A stretch of DNA of 64,000 nucleotides from Parafannyhessea umbonata (GCF_900105025.1 NZ_LT629759.1:1178001-1242000); one strand, 5' to 3'. Positions 1 through 8,787 are shown, counted from the first letter of the stretch. A program made the numbers and translations. The notes: a model not told the origin generated them from the sequence alone.

Positions 1-82
1 CGCCGTCGCCGTTGCCGTCGCAGAAGCTGCGCGGCCAAATCTGGTAGAAGACCATGTCCTTGTACCAGTCCGTCCGAGCCAT
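1..82 (-). CDS. GH13 alpha-glucosidase (oligo-1,6-glucosidase-like), N-terminal fragment
   Basis: Only the first 27 codons lie in the window; the gene runs off the left edge. The residues read MARTDWYKDMVFYQIWPRSF followed by CDGNGDG, which matches the opening of GH13 subfamily alpha-glucosidases (W-[WY]-K-[DE]-x-V-x-YQIxPRSFxDxNGDG). That opening forms the first strand of the TIM barrel and the start of the calcium-binding loop. The family hydrolyses alpha-1,4 or alpha-1,6 links in short malto- or isomalto-oligosaccharides in the cytoplasm. A Shine-Dalgarno site (AGGAGGG) sits 4 bases before the ATG, which fixes the start. Exact substrate specificity cannot be judged from the fragment. Confidence 0.85.
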   Translation of the reverse strand, partial: MARTDWYKDMVFYQIWPRSFCDGNGDG

Positions 83-181
83 GCACCCTCCTAAACGCAC
101 GCCCGCGCACGCGGCGCGGGCACCATCGTATCCCCCATCATTTTTGAGTCCGCTCCCAAAAAACGCAAGGCGAAACGGTGT

Positions 182-215
182 AAAAAAGGGCGAGAAGTAC
201 GCGTCCTTCTCGCCC
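182..215 (-). terminator. Rho-independent terminator built from an inverted pair of the 10-mer GGGCGAGAAG
   Basis: GGGCGAGAAG (188-197) and CTTCTCGCCC (206-215) form a perfect 10-bp stem with an 8-nt loop. On the minus strand the stem is followed directly by TTTTTT (plus-strand A-tract at 182-187). It therefore ends a minus-strand transcript arriving from the right, the structured RNA described next. Both arms are copies of the dispersed 10-mer found throughout the window. Confidence 0.85.
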
Positions 216-720
216 CTAACCTCTTATTTAGCGGAGCCAGTCCGCATGACCGTTAGTGTGGTATCCCTCCTTGATAGGCCGCCCCCTACCGAGGTGCGAC
301 GTCTTTCTCAGGAAAGCTCGGGCCTCTGCCCGATCGAATCAAAACTTTGGTCTCACCCTCTTGCCGACCCTACGATACGCAGGGCAGATCCTATCCCTCA
401 GAGCGAGTGGCTGCCCTCGCAGCCAGCTACAGGCTCGTAAAGAATCCCGACAGGGTCAAAGCGCGCCACGCCATTTCGTCATCTTCCGGGCAAGCGCGAA
501 GCCTGACGAGTGGCTCGCCCGCGCGTCTGCCTTCCGGATCCTGGCTGGAAGCCCACAATCTGGACCAAAACCGCGGTGCCCAAACGCTACCGCAAAAGGA
601 AAGAGCTAAAGGTCCATGGGCAGACGCACTGGATGGCATTCATCTAGGCCCATTGGACTCACCCCCAAAGCTCGAGGCCGCCGCTCACGTTCCGACGTCC
701 TTCTGTAACTGGTGTCAGTC
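182..720 (-). ncRNA. Candidate large structured non-coding RNA, class unknown
   Basis: No convincing protein is encoded on either strand between about 216 and 800, yet the minus strand is dense with self-complementary segments. Perfect or near-perfect hairpins (plus coordinates) are: 303-316 (CTTTC/GAAAG, 4-nt loop), 318-333 (TCGGGC/GCCCGA, 4-nt loop), 368-384 (CCCTACG/CGCAGGG, 3-nt loop), 409-424 (GGCTGC/GCAGCC, 4-nt loop), and a long-range helix 612-621 with 648-658 enclosing 632-644 (GATG/CATC). The series ends at the strong terminator at 182-215. The 5' end is not fixed; 720 is an estimate and I see no clear promoter. A 14-nt stretch (GGCCTAGATGAATG, minus strand) also occurs in E. coli RNase P RNA, but the other conserved RNase P elements are missing. 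Known large RNA classes such as ROOL, GOLLD or raiA could not be tested. Confidence 0.6.
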
Positions 721-816
721 TACCCATTCGCGCGCAATCGATACGTCGCGATGGCCCTGAATTTTACTTTTCCAAGGCGCTTTCGGAAACCCCTCGGAAA
801 CGCGGGCTCGGGCTCC

Positions 817-990
817 CTAGCGGGGCTTCCGGTGCGTCAGGTGCCAGCCACCGCACAGCTCGCAGCGGTACGCGTACAGCTGCGGCGCGTCCTTGCGCCT
901 CGATCCGCGACTCGCCGCCTTTTGGGCCTCGGTCTTGGACTCGAAGCGTCGCTTGCGCTCACACGCGTGGTATGAGCGGTCGTGCACCAT
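817..990 (-). CDS. Small zinc-ribbon-like protein, function unknown
   Basis: This 57-residue basic protein ends with YRCELCGGWHLTHRKPR. A C-x-x-C pair followed by GGWHLT is typical of small actinobacterial proteins that resemble half a zinc ribbon; only two Cys plus two His (the WH and TH positions) are available as ligands. The middle is rich in Lys, Arg and Gln. The ATG at 990 gives a compact protein. In-frame GTG codons at 1002 and 1020 are alternatives, and the best purine-rich site (AGGGGAGG) lies before the 1020 GTG at rather long spacing. It follows the Lys-tailed gene on the same strand after about 80 bases and is probably co-transcribed. I cannot assign a function. Confidence 0.6.
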   Translation of the reverse strand: MVHDRSYHACERKRRFESKTEAQKAASRGSRRKDAPQLYAYRCELCGGWHLTHRKPR

Positions 991-1073
991 GCCCTCGTCC
1001 ACAGCCTGGCCGTGTATCACGCAAGGCGCCGTCGGCCTCCCCTTGCGCCTTCCCGCGGCGGCAGACGACCTCG

Positions 1074-2195
1074 TCACTCGCTCGCCTCCGCTCCGGCGCG
1101 CTTCTCCTTGCGGCCCTTGCCGCCCTTCTTCTTGGGCTTCTTGCCCTTCTCGGCACCCCTGTCCTTCTCGCCCTTGCCCTTCTTGCGCCTCTTCTTGGGA
1201 TTGCCGCCCTTCTTGCTCTTCTTCTCCTTCGTGGACTTGCCGCCCTTCCCGGGGTCTTCGCCCAGCGTCCCCGCGGCGGGCACGTCGGGGTTCCATGCCT
1301 CGTGGAGCGTCCTGCTCATCACGTCCCACGGCAGCTCCATATCGCACCAGAAGCTCATCTGAAGCACCCACAGTTGCACCGCGCGCGCAAGCTCCACAAA
1401 CGCCTCGTACGTCTCGGCGCCTTCAAGGTAGCTTGCCGCCTCCGCTAGGATCAGCCGCGTGTCCACCATGTGCGCGGAGCTCCCAAACACGTCCGAGAAG
1501 AACCGGCACTGCTCCGCCGCGACGGCGCGCAGGGTCCTGACGCCGCCGTTCTTCTGGCGCGCCATGCGCATGAGCACGAGGAGCATGTCCGAGAGGTTCA
1601 CGAGCTCGCCCCAGGCATACGCCCATACGCCCAGCTCGCGGCCGGTCGTCGCGTTTCGCTCAACCATGTCGTCGAGCTCGACGGGGCGCTCGAGCCAAAT
1701 CTCGCGCAGCAGGGACTCGAAGCGCGCCACCGCGGGTGGGGCCATGCGCCGCGGCGTGCTCGCGGGACCAAGGTGGCGCTCGGTCCCCGTGGCGTCGTCG
1801 CACTCCACCACCTCGCAGCGCAGGCGCACGCCCTGGCGGTGCCACACCCTCGCGTACAGCTCTTGGAACGCCGGCAGGTCGCACGGCCTTACCTGGGCCA
1901 CCTTCGCACCCGGCGCAAACTGCTCCATCCTCTGCGTGAAGATGCAAAGGGCGCTCCAGTCTTTGTAGAACGTCACATCACCGGGAAGCGTCTCCTCCCG
2001 TACGTTCTCCTCGCCCCAGTAGTCGCTCGCCGGGGTCGCGAACGTGAGCTCGCCGTAGCAGACGTCGGCCGCAAACAGCACGGACTCGAAGCCTCCCGCC
2101 TGCTCGAGCGCCGCGACGGCGCCCGGCGCCTCCACCTCGCACAGGTCCGCGTACAGCGCCTGTCCGTCGATGGTGATCTTCAGTCGCTTCGGCAT
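1074..2195 (-). CDS. Hypothetical protein with cyclophilin-like N-terminus and Lys-rich tail
   Basis: The protein has 373 residues in three parts. Residues 1-105 (KRLKITIDGQALYADL at the start, then GELTFATPASDYWGEENV and a GDVTFYKDW segment) resemble the cyclophilin-like fold of small DUF3830/TM1367-type proteins. That is recognised from pattern, not from a search. A helical middle region is rich in Leu, Met and Arg. The last ~65 residues are almost entirely Lys, Gly, Arg and Glu. That basic tail could bind nucleic acid or polyphosphate, but this is inference. The start at 2195 is chosen because GGAGAGGGGAG precedes it; an in-frame ATG 30 bases upstream has no comparable site. The tail contains one copy of the dispersed 10-mer (1164-1173), read as GEKD. 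Confidence 0.7.
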   Translation of the reverse strand: MPKRLKITIDGQALYADLCEVEAPGAVAALEQAGGFESVLFAADVCYGELTFATPASDYWGEENVREETLPGDVTFYKDWSALCIFTQRMEQFAPGAKVAQVRPCDLPAFQELYARVWHRQGVRLRCEVVECDDATGTERHLGPASTPRRMAPPAVARFESLLREIWLERPVELDDMVERNATTGRELGVWAYAWGELVNLSDMLLVLMRMARQKNGGVRTLRAVAAEQCRFFSDVFGSSAHMVDTRLILAEAASYLEGAETYEAFVELARAVQLWVLQMSFWCDMELPWDVMSRTLHEAWNPDVPAAGTLGEDPGKGGKSTKEKKSKKGGNPKKRRKKGKGEKDRGAEKGKKPKKKGGKGRKEKRAGAEASE

Positions 2196-2340
2196 GTGAC
2201 TCCCCTCTCCGTCGGCCCGGGACACGTCACGTGGTTGATTAGTTTAGAACACGGCGGTGCGTCGCGCCGCGGCATTCGACAGGCGGTGTCCGCCACCCGT
2301 CTGCTAGAACGCCCTCGACCCCTTTCCTGGCAAAGTGAAA

Positions 2341-2369
2341 GGAGCCCCCACCTGCGAGGTGGGAGCTCC
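2341..2369 (-). terminator. Terminator downstream of oppA
   Basis: GGAGC-C-CCCACCT and AGGTGGG-A-GCTCC form a 12-bp stem with a 3-nt loop. On the minus strand it is followed by a T-rich stretch (CCTTTCACTTTG). It lies about 70 bases past the oppA stop codon. Confidence 0.75.
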
Positions 2370-2439
2370 TTCTCTGGGGCACAGTTCATTTTGCTCCGAA
2401 CGGCACGGCATCAGCCGAGCCGTCCTTCGGCAAGAGTCG

Positions 2440-4215
2440 CTACTTCTTCTGCCAGCCGATGTCCTCGGAACGGACGCTCTGGTACAGCGCGGGGCCGTAG
2501 TTGGCAAGGCCCTTCTTCGTCACGACGACGTCGGCGCCGGCATAGACGGGGATGAAGCCGTAAGACTCCAAGGCCTTCTTCTCGGCCTTGTTGAGGGCCT
2601 TGATCTGCTCGTCGTGGTCCTCGATCTCGATGACCTTGCCGAGCTCCTCGTCGAGCTCCTTGGAGCCGAGGTGCGTAAAGTTGGATGCGGAGTCCTTACC
2701 GTAGATCTGCGGCCCGTTCCAGGAAGAGGTGGCAGTGGAGACCCAGCCAAACAGGGTCGCGTCCCAGTTGCCGCCGGTGAGAACGTCGGAGAACTCGGAT
2801 GCGGGGTGGTTGTCCTCGCTCACCTTCATGCCTGCGTCCTTTGCCATCTTGATGACGGCGGCGGCGCGGTTCTTGACGGTGTTGGAGTCGCCGAACGTGG
2901 TGAAGCTGAACGAGACCGTCTTGCCGTCCTTCTCGTAGTAGTCGCCCTTGAGCTTGTAGCCGGCCTTCTCGAGGGTCTTCTTCGCGGCGGCGGTGTGCGA
3001 CGCGGCGTCCTTCAGGTCGGAGACGTCGGACGGCATGCAGTCCTCGTAGCCGTCGGCCCAGATCGGGGTCAGAAGCGAGCCCGGGGTCTCCTCCTTCCAG
3101 TTGACGCCCTGGTACACGACGGAAAGAATCGTCGGCATGTACAGGCACTGCGTGAACGCCTTGCGGACGGCCTTGTCCTTGAGGGCACCGCGGGTGCTGT
3201 TGAGCTCGATGTTCGCGACGGAGGCGGAGTCGGAGCGACGGACCTCGGCGTCCTTCATGTCCAGGAAGTTCGAGAGCATCTCCTTGGAGCCGCTCTGCGC
3301 CGTGCCCGTGGCGTCGATCTCGCCGTTCTTGAAGGCGTTGAACAGCGCCTGAGAGTCCATCTGCTTGAAGGTGACGGAGTCGAGCTTCGGCTTGTCGCCC
3401 CACCAGTTGGGGTTCGGGACTAACTTGCACTGCGTGGTGTCGAAGGACTCGATCTTGTACGGGCCATAACCCCAGTCGTCGGAGTGGGGGTTGTTGTTGA
3501 AGCTGTTGTACTTGTCGTAGTCCGTGGCGTCCGGGTGCAGGACGTAGGTGAAGAGGAGCTCGGCGGGATAGACCGGGTCCTTCATCGTGATGACGACGTC
3601 GTAGTCGGTGTCACCGCGCTCGACGGACTCGATGCGGTCGTAGCCGTCGGTCGCAGCCGGGGTGTAGTGCTCGTCGGTGCCGTTCATGACGGTCCAGACG
3701 GCCTTGTAGGCGCGGTAGTCGATGGGCGTGCCGTCGTTGAAGCGCGCCTTGTCGTTCAGCTTGTAGTGAACGACCTGCTTGCCGTCCTTCATCTCCGTCG
3801 TCGCCTCGGTGATGAAGTCCGGGTTCGGCTCGAACTTGGAGGCGGTGGCGTCGGTCAAGAAGATGTAGGTGGGCATGTAGAAGTCCCACAGGTTGTGCAT
3901 CTCCTGAGTGTTTCCATCAACGGAGAGGTAGTTCCAGGCGGGACCGATCTCGCCGGAGGGGAGCACCAGCGTGCCGCCGTCCTTCACGTTGTCACGCTTC
4001 TGCGGGTTGTTGTAGACCTTGCCCTTCTCGGGAAGGGGCAGCTTGTCGAGCGGGGTGTTCGCAGGGGTGCCGTTCTGGGGCTCCGCGGAGACGGCCTTCG
4101 CGCCGTCGGAGGAATTGCTTCCCCCACCGCAGCCGACGAGGCCGAGGCCCAGGATCGCGGCCGCGCTGCCGCTCAGCCCGACGAACGAGCGACGGGAAAG
4201 GTTAGACATGGACAT
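2440..4215 (-). CDS. oppA: Oligopeptide ABC transporter substrate-binding lipoprotein
   Basis: This 591-residue protein belongs to the family 5 extracellular solute-binding proteins, which capture oligopeptides outside the membrane and deliver them to OppBC. The N-terminus has a twin-arginine-like SRRSF (residues 7-11), a hydrophobic stretch and a lipobox LVGC with the lipid-acceptor Cys at 29. A Gly/Ser/Asn-rich linker then leads to the binding domain (N-terminal lobe with the YRAYKAVWTVMNG segment; C-terminal half with DATLFGWVSTATSSWNGPQIY). GGGAGA lies 6 bases before the ATG at 4215, which favours this start over one 24 bases upstream. It lies downstream of oppDF on the same strand, but a terminator at 4351-4382 separates them, so oppA probably has its own promoter in the AT-rich stretch 4240-4345. 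Confidence 0.93.
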   Translation of the reverse strand: MSMSNLSRRSFVGLSGSAAAILGLGLVGCGGGSNSSDGAKAVSAEPQNGTPANTPLDKLPLPEKGKVYNNPQKRDNVKDGGTLVLPSGEIGPAWNYLSVDGNTQEMHNLWDFYMPTYIFLTDATASKFEPNPDFITEATTEMKDGKQVVHYKLNDKARFNDGTPIDYRAYKAVWTVMNGTDEHYTPAATDGYDRIESVERGDTDYDVVITMKDPVYPAELLFTYVLHPDATDYDKYNSFNNNPHSDDWGYGPYKIESFDTTQCKLVPNPNWWGDKPKLDSVTFKQMDSQALFNAFKNGEIDATGTAQSGSKEMLSNFLDMKDAEVRRSDSASVANIELNSTRGALKDKAVRKAFTQCLYMPTILSVVYQGVNWKEETPGSLLTPIWADGYEDCMPSDVSDLKDAASHTAAAKKTLEKAGYKLKGDYYEKDGKTVSFSFTTFGDSNTVKNRAAAVIKMAKDAGMKVSEDNHPASEFSDVLTGGNWDATLFGWVSTATSSWNGPQIYGKDSASNFTHLGSKELDEELGKVIEIEDHDEQIKALNKAEKKALESYGFIPVYAGADVVVTKKGLANYGPALYQSVRSEDIGWQKK

Positions 4216-4350
4216 ATCGAATCTCCCTATTCCTTCCATGCATGCCTACAGTTACGCGCGCCCACGATGAGGCGCGCAAGCTGAAACTAGCACTAAGCAT
4301 ACCAATATTTGAAAGAGAAATGGAAAAAATTTCGCTATTGTGCAAATGAA

Positions 4351-4382
4351 AGACACCTTAGCGGTCAGCCGCCAAGGTGTCT
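4351..4382 (-). terminator. Terminator between oppDF and oppA
   Basis: AGACACCTT-A-GCGG and CCGC-C-AAGGTGTCT form a 13-bp stem with one mismatch and a 4-nt loop. On the minus strand it is followed by TTTCATTT. It would end the oppBCDF message, or reduce read-through so that oppA is expressed at a different level. Confidence 0.75.
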
Positions 4383-4484
4383 CTCATCAGTCCCTTAATC
4401 GCGTGACATGCATAAAGTCGCCTTCGCGAGAAGGGCGTTTCGTTTCCATTCTTACATGTTCGGCCGGGACGTTGCCCTGCTCCC

Positions 4485-6506
4485 CTACCCGCGCCTCGTG
4501 AGGCTCGATGCACTCACGAGCTCGCCGTCCTTGTAGACGAGGCGCTCGCGCGTGCGCTCGATCTTCGGGTCCGGGATGGGGATGGCCGAGAGCAGTGCCT
4601 TCGTGTACGGGTCCTGCGGGTTCGTGAAGACGTCCTCGGTCTCGCCATACTCGACGATCTTACCCAGGTGCATCACGGCGACGGTGTCGGAGATGTGCCT
4701 GATGACCGCGAGGTCGTGCGCCACGAACAGGTAGCTGATCTTCAGCTCGGTCTGCAGGTCCTCCAAAAGGTTGATGATGCCGGCCTGGATGGAGACGTCC
4801 AGCGAGGCGATGGGCTCGTCCAGAAGCAGGATCTTCGGGCTCGTCGCGAGCGCCCTCGCGATCGCGATGCGCTGGCGCTGTCCTCCGGAGAACTGCGACG
4901 GGAAGCGGTCGACGTAGTCGGGGTTGATGCCGACGAGGCTCATCAGCTCGCCGATGCGCTTGTTGATGTCGCCCTTCTTCCAGCCCTGCGCCTCTAGGGG
5001 CTCTGCGAGCACGTCGTAGATCGGCATGCGCGGGTCGAGGGAGCTCATGGGGTCCTGGAAGATGACCTGCAGGTCACGCCTCAGCTCGCGGCGCTCGCGG
5101 TTGCTCTTGAGGTCGGCCGTGTTCTTGCCAAGAACGGTGATGCTGCCATTCTCGGGCTTCACGAGGTCCATGATCTGCATGAGGGTCGTGGACTTGCCCG
5201 AGCCGGACTCTCCGACGAGCGCAAGCGTCTCGCCCTCGTGGATCTGGAACGAGGCATGGTCGACGGCTGTCATCGTGCCCTTGTTCCTGCGGATGAGGCC
5301 CTTGCCCTGCACCGGGAAGGTCTTCACGAGGTCCTTCACCTCGAGCACGACCGGACGCTGGTCGCGTGGGACCTCCGCCCACTTCGGCTTCAGCGGCTCG
5401 AGGTCGGGGTAGACGTCCTCGAACGTGAGGCTGTTCTCGCGAATCTTGTCCATCCAGTGGCAGGACACGAGGTGTCCCTCGGACGGCTCGATGGGCAGGA
5501 GCTCCGGCTCCGACTGGGCGCACTCGGGCGTCGCCATCGGGCAACGCGGGTGGAAGGGGCAGCCGGTCGGGATCGCGGCGAGCGAGGGCGGGTTGCCCTT
5601 GATGGGGACAAGGCGCGTGGTCGCGGCGACGTGGGGCTTCGGCACGGCGCCGAGGAGACCCATGGTGTAGGGCTGCGACGGCTTGGCGAACACGGTGTCA
5701 ATGCTCGCGCGCTCGACGGCGCGTCCCGCGTACATGACCATCACATCGTCCGCGGAACCCGCCACGACGCCAAGGTCGTGGGTGATGAGGACGACGGCCG
5801 CACCGGTCTCCCTCTGGGCGACCTTCAGGATGTCCAGGATCTGGGCCTGGATCGTCACGTCGAGCGCCGTGGTGGGCTCGTCCGCGATGATGATGTCCGG
5901 GTTGTTCGCGATGGCGATGGCGATGACCACGCGCTGACGCATGCCGCCGGAGAACTCGTGCGGATAGGCGTCGAGCCTGTCCTCCGGGTCCGTGATGCCA
6001 ACGAGCTCGAGGAGCTCGATGCAACGCTTGCGGACGTCTGCCTTGCGCATGCCGGGGTTGTGGATGAGCAGCGCTTCGGCAAGCTGGTCGCCGATCGAGA
6101 ACATGGGCGTGAGGGCAGACAGCGGGTCCTGGAAGATCATCGAGATCTTCGTGCCGCGGTACTCGGACATCTCCTCGTCCGTCTTGCCGAGGAGCTCCTC
6201 GCCCCTGAGCTTGATGGACCCGGTGACATGGGCGTTGTCGTCCAGCAGCCCGATGAGCGACAGGGCGGTGACGGACTTGCCGGATCCTGACTCGCCGACG
6301 ATGCCGAGGGTGCGGCCGCCCCACAGGTCGAAGTTCACGCCTCGGACGGCGTGCACGACGCCCGCCTCGGTGTTGAACGAGACGTGGAGGTCGCGGACGC
6401 TCAGGACGGGGTCGCCGGTCGGCGCGCCCTTGGGGCCGTTGGCCTCAAGGAGCTCGTAGCGCAGGACCTCGTCTGCGGCCATGGTGTTTTCGTTCTTCTC
6501 TGCCAT
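4485..6506 (-). CDS. oppDF: Fused oligopeptide ABC transporter ATPase (OppD-OppF)
   Basis: This 673-residue protein carries two complete ABC ATPase modules, covering both nucleotide-binding subunits that power oligopeptide import. Module 1 has Walker A GESGSGKS (residues 71-78), signature FSGGMRQR, Walker B DEPTTALD, and the C-terminal oligopeptide-transporter extension with CPFHPRCP. Module 2 starts near residue 385 and has GESGSGKST, FSGGQRQR and LLLDEPIASLD. OppD and OppF are separate proteins in most bacteria, so this is a gene fusion that fixes their 1:1 ratio. It sits 12 bases after oppC and is clearly in the same operon (oppB-oppC-oppDF). All catalytic motifs look intact. Confidence 0.95.
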   Translation of the reverse strand: MAEKNENTMAADEVLRYELLEANGPKGAPTGDPVLSVRDLHVSFNTEAGVVHAVRGVNFDLWGGRTLGIVGESGSGKSVTALSLIGLLDDNAHVTGSIKLRGEELLGKTDEEMSEYRGTKISMIFQDPLSALTPMFSIGDQLAEALLIHNPGMRKADVRKRCIELLELVGITDPEDRLDAYPHEFSGGMRQRVVIAIAIANNPDIIIADEPTTALDVTIQAQILDILKVAQRETGAAVVLITHDLGVVAGSADDVMVMYAGRAVERASIDTVFAKPSQPYTMGLLGAVPKPHVAATTRLVPIKGNPPSLAAIPTGCPFHPRCPMATPECAQSEPELLPIEPSEGHLVSCHWMDKIRENSLTFEDVYPDLEPLKPKWAEVPRDQRPVVLEVKDLVKTFPVQGKGLIRRNKGTMTAVDHASFQIHEGETLALVGESGSGKSTTLMQIMDLVKPENGSITVLGKNTADLKSNRERRELRRDLQVIFQDPMSSLDPRMPIYDVLAEPLEAQGWKKGDINKRIGELMSLVGINPDYVDRFPSQFSGGQRQRIAIARALATSPKILLLDEPIASLDVSIQAGIINLLEDLQTELKISYLFVAHDLAVIRHISDTVAVMHLGKIVEYGETEDVFTNPQDPYTKALLSAIPIPDPKIERTRERLVYKDGELVSASSLTRRG

Positions 6507-6518
6507 TGGTGTCTCCGT

Positions 6519-7502
6519 TTACTTCTGGTCGCCGTCGTCGTCAGTGTCGTCGTCGACCGAGCCCGCGGCGCGGGAGTAGGGGTCGAACGCGTCGCGCAGG
6601 CCGTCGCCGATGAGCTGCATGCTCACGCACAGCACGACGAGGACCAGCGACGGGATGAGGACGATCCAGGGACCCGACAGCATCGCGGAGGAGCCCTGCG
6701 AGAGGATGAGGCCGAGCGAGGTGTCCGGCGACTTGATGCCGAGGCCGAGGAAGCTGTACGCGGTCTCGGAGTTGATGCCGGCGATCACGCCGAGGACGGT
6801 GTCGATGATGAGGATGGAGCCCAGGTTCGGGATGAGGTGACGCACGATGATCCTCATGGGGTGGACGCCCATGTACTTGGCGGCCTTGACGTAGTCGCGC
6901 TCGCGCAGCGACAGCGCCATGGTGCGCAGCGTCCTGGCATAGCCAATCCAGCCGAACGCCGTGAGGCCCAGGATGAGGATGAGCCAGCCGGTCGCGCCGG
7001 AGGCCGCGCGCACGATCATGGCGACAAGGAGGAAGCTCGGGATGACGAGGAGCATGTCAAGTATCCACATGCCGATCTTCTCGCCCCATCCGCGGACGTA
7101 CGCGATGGCCGTGCCGATGACCGCGGCGATGATCATGGTCAAAAGCGCGTAGGAGATGCCGATCACGAGCGAGCGGCCCAGTCCGTGTGCGACGCACGCG
7201 AAGAGGTCGAAGCCTCCGCCGTCCGTGCCGAACCAGTGCTGGGCGTTAGGCGGCACGTTGATGGCCGCGAAGTCGGGCTCGGTGTAGTCGTACGGGCACA
7301 CCATGGGGCCGACGACGGCGATGAGCACCATGACGGCGAGGACGATGAGTCCCGCGATGGCGCTCTTCTGCCTGAAGAACCTGCGGGCGATGAGTCCCGC
7401 GTAGCTGATGCGCTTTACCTCGCCGGCGCCGGCCGCGTCAGCCTGAAGCTCGAGCTCGGCGTTGGTGAGCTTCCTGTTCTCGTTCTGCTCTTCCATTGCC
7501 AT
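6519..7502 (-). CDS. oppC: Oligopeptide ABC transporter permease OppC
   Basis: This 327-residue inner-membrane permease pairs with OppB to form the peptide channel. It has a cytoplasmic N-terminal segment of about 45 residues, then a first membrane span (SAIAGLIVLAVMVLIAVVGP), a large periplasmic loop and a binding-protein-dependent transport domain with further spans. The ATPase-coupling EAA-type loop is recognisable as DYVKAAKYMGVHPMRIIVRH. The Asp-rich C-terminus (DDDTDDDGDQK) is unusual but harmless-looking. The start has GGAGatggca-type spacing and lies 4 bases after oppB. The gene contains one copy of the dispersed 10-mer at 7077-7086 (read as GEKI). Confidence 0.94.
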   Translation of the reverse strand: MAMEEQNENRKLTNAELELQADAAGAGEVKRISYAGLIARRFFRQKSAIAGLIVLAVMVLIAVVGPMVCPYDYTEPDFAAINVPPNAQHWFGTDGGGFDLFACVAHGLGRSLVIGISYALLTMIIAAVIGTAIAYVRGWGEKIGMWILDMLLVIPSFLLVAMIVRAASGATGWLILILGLTAFGWIGYARTLRTMALSLRERDYVKAAKYMGVHPMRIIVRHLIPNLGSILIIDTVLGVIAGINSETAYSFLGLGIKSPDTSLGLILSQGSSAMLSGPWIVLIPSLVLVVLCVSMQLIGDGLRDAFDPYSRAAGSVDDDTDDDGDQK

Positions 7503-7506
7503 CTCC

Positions 7507-8499
7507 TTAGCTCATCTTGATTCGCGGATCGAGCGCTGCGGCGAAGAGGTCCGCCAGGAGCGCGCCCGCCAGGGTGCAGACGCCACTGAACGCGGCGACG
7601 GCGACGGCACCGTGTATGTTGTTGCCGTTGATGGAGTTGATGAAGTACTCGCCCAGGCCGTGGATGGCGAAGATCTTCTCGGTCATGACGGCGCCGGTGA
7701 AGATGCCCGCGATGGAGAACGCGACGTTCACGGACGTGGGGATGAGGGAGGCGCGCAGCGCGTGCTTGCGGATGGCCTGCTTGCGCGTGAGGCCCTTCGC
7801 ACGGGCGGTGCGCACGTAGTCGGCATGCATCTCGTCCAGGAGGTACGTGCGCTGGTTCAGGTGGTAGCCGACGGCCGAGATGATGGTGAGCACGATGGTC
7901 GGAAGGATCATGTGCTGCAGGAAGTCCAAGAACTCCAGGAACACGTTGCCGCCGGTGTAGCTCTGCAGGCCGGTGACGTAGAAGATGCGCGCTCCTGCCG
8001 CGCTGTTGATCTCGATCGCGAAGAACACGACGAGGATCGCGAGGACGACGGTCGGTATGACCAGGAACACCGAGGCGACCCCGCTCCAGAACCGGTCCTG
8101 CCATTGGTACTGCCGCTGAGCCGTATAGACGCCAAGGCTGACGCCGATCGCGATGGACAGCACGGTCGGGAACAGCATGAGCTTGACGGAGGCCCCGATG
8201 CGTCCCGACATCTCCTGGTTGACGCTGCCGCCCTGGGGAGTCTTGCCCCAGTCGAACTTGGTGAGGATGTCACCGAGCCACTTCTGGTAGCGCTCCATGA
8301 TGGGCGTCTTGTCGTTGAGGTTCGCCCTGTCGAGCGACGCCTCGATCGACTCCTGCGGCGGACGGGGCGTCCGCGACTCGTAGTTCGAGCGCGGGCTCAT
8401 GAAGGACGAGGCCAGAAAGTACGTGAGCGATGTCGCGACGAAGATCATCACTACGTAGTTCAGGACTCGCTTGGTGATGTACCAGACGAACCGTGCCAT
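7507..8499 (-). CDS. oppB: Oligopeptide ABC transporter permease OppB
   Basis: This 330-residue permease is the first gene of the opp operon. Its N-terminal span (YVVMIFVATSLTYFLASSF) is followed by a long extracytoplasmic loop of about 80 residues. The transport domain then contains the EAA-type loop DYVRTARAKGLTRKQAIRKH, which contacts the OppD half of the ATPase. The start at 8499 follows AGGAGC at 5 bases and gives the usual MxRFxxYI opening of OppB proteins. The 400 bases upstream carry the operon promoter, with TACTAT near 8702-8707 on the minus strand as a plausible -10. Confidence 0.94.
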   Translation of the reverse strand: MARFVWYITKRVLNYVVMIFVATSLTYFLASSFMSPRSNYESRTPRPPQESIEASLDRANLNDKTPIMERYQKWLGDILTKFDWGKTPQGGSVNQEMSGRIGASVKLMLFPTVLSIAIGVSLGVYTAQRQYQWQDRFWSGVASVFLVIPTVVLAILVVFFAIEINSAAGARIFYVTGLQSYTGGNVFLEFLDFLQHMILPTIVLTIISAVGYHLNQRTYLLDEMHADYVRTARAKGLTRKQAIRKHALRASLIPTSVNVAFSIAGIFTGAVMTEKIFAIHGLGEYFINSINGNNIHGAVAVAAFSGVCTLAGALLADLFAAALDPRIKMS

Positions 8500-8787
8500 T
8501 GGTGCTCCTTGATCGGTGTCCCAGCGTCCCCTCGCACACAAGTCGCTCGCGGAGCTCGCGAGTCCGGTCTGCAGCGCAGGGGATGCCCTCTGTGTTGGCC
8601 GAGATGATCCCGAGGCCCGTCAAGCCATGGGTACAGGGCGGCCGTCATTGCGCCTCCGTTCCCGCCCCATTCGGACGGCCTAAAGGCACAATGAACCTGA
8701 TAGTATCATTGCGGGCGTGTTGCTTGCATGTATCTTGAATAAAACTTGATGGTTTCAGATAAAAAAACTTACGAGAAGAGCCAAGGA

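Noticed and set aside
427-639. Minus-strand 70-codon reading frame inside the structured RNA
   Set aside because: No ribosome site, odd composition, and it overlaps the hairpins.
216-720. RNase P RNA (rnpB)
   Set aside because: One 14-nt match to E. coli rnpB (GGCCTAGATGAATG) exists on the minus strand, but the GGAAAGTCCGG and ACAGAA...GGCTTA elements are not in the right places.
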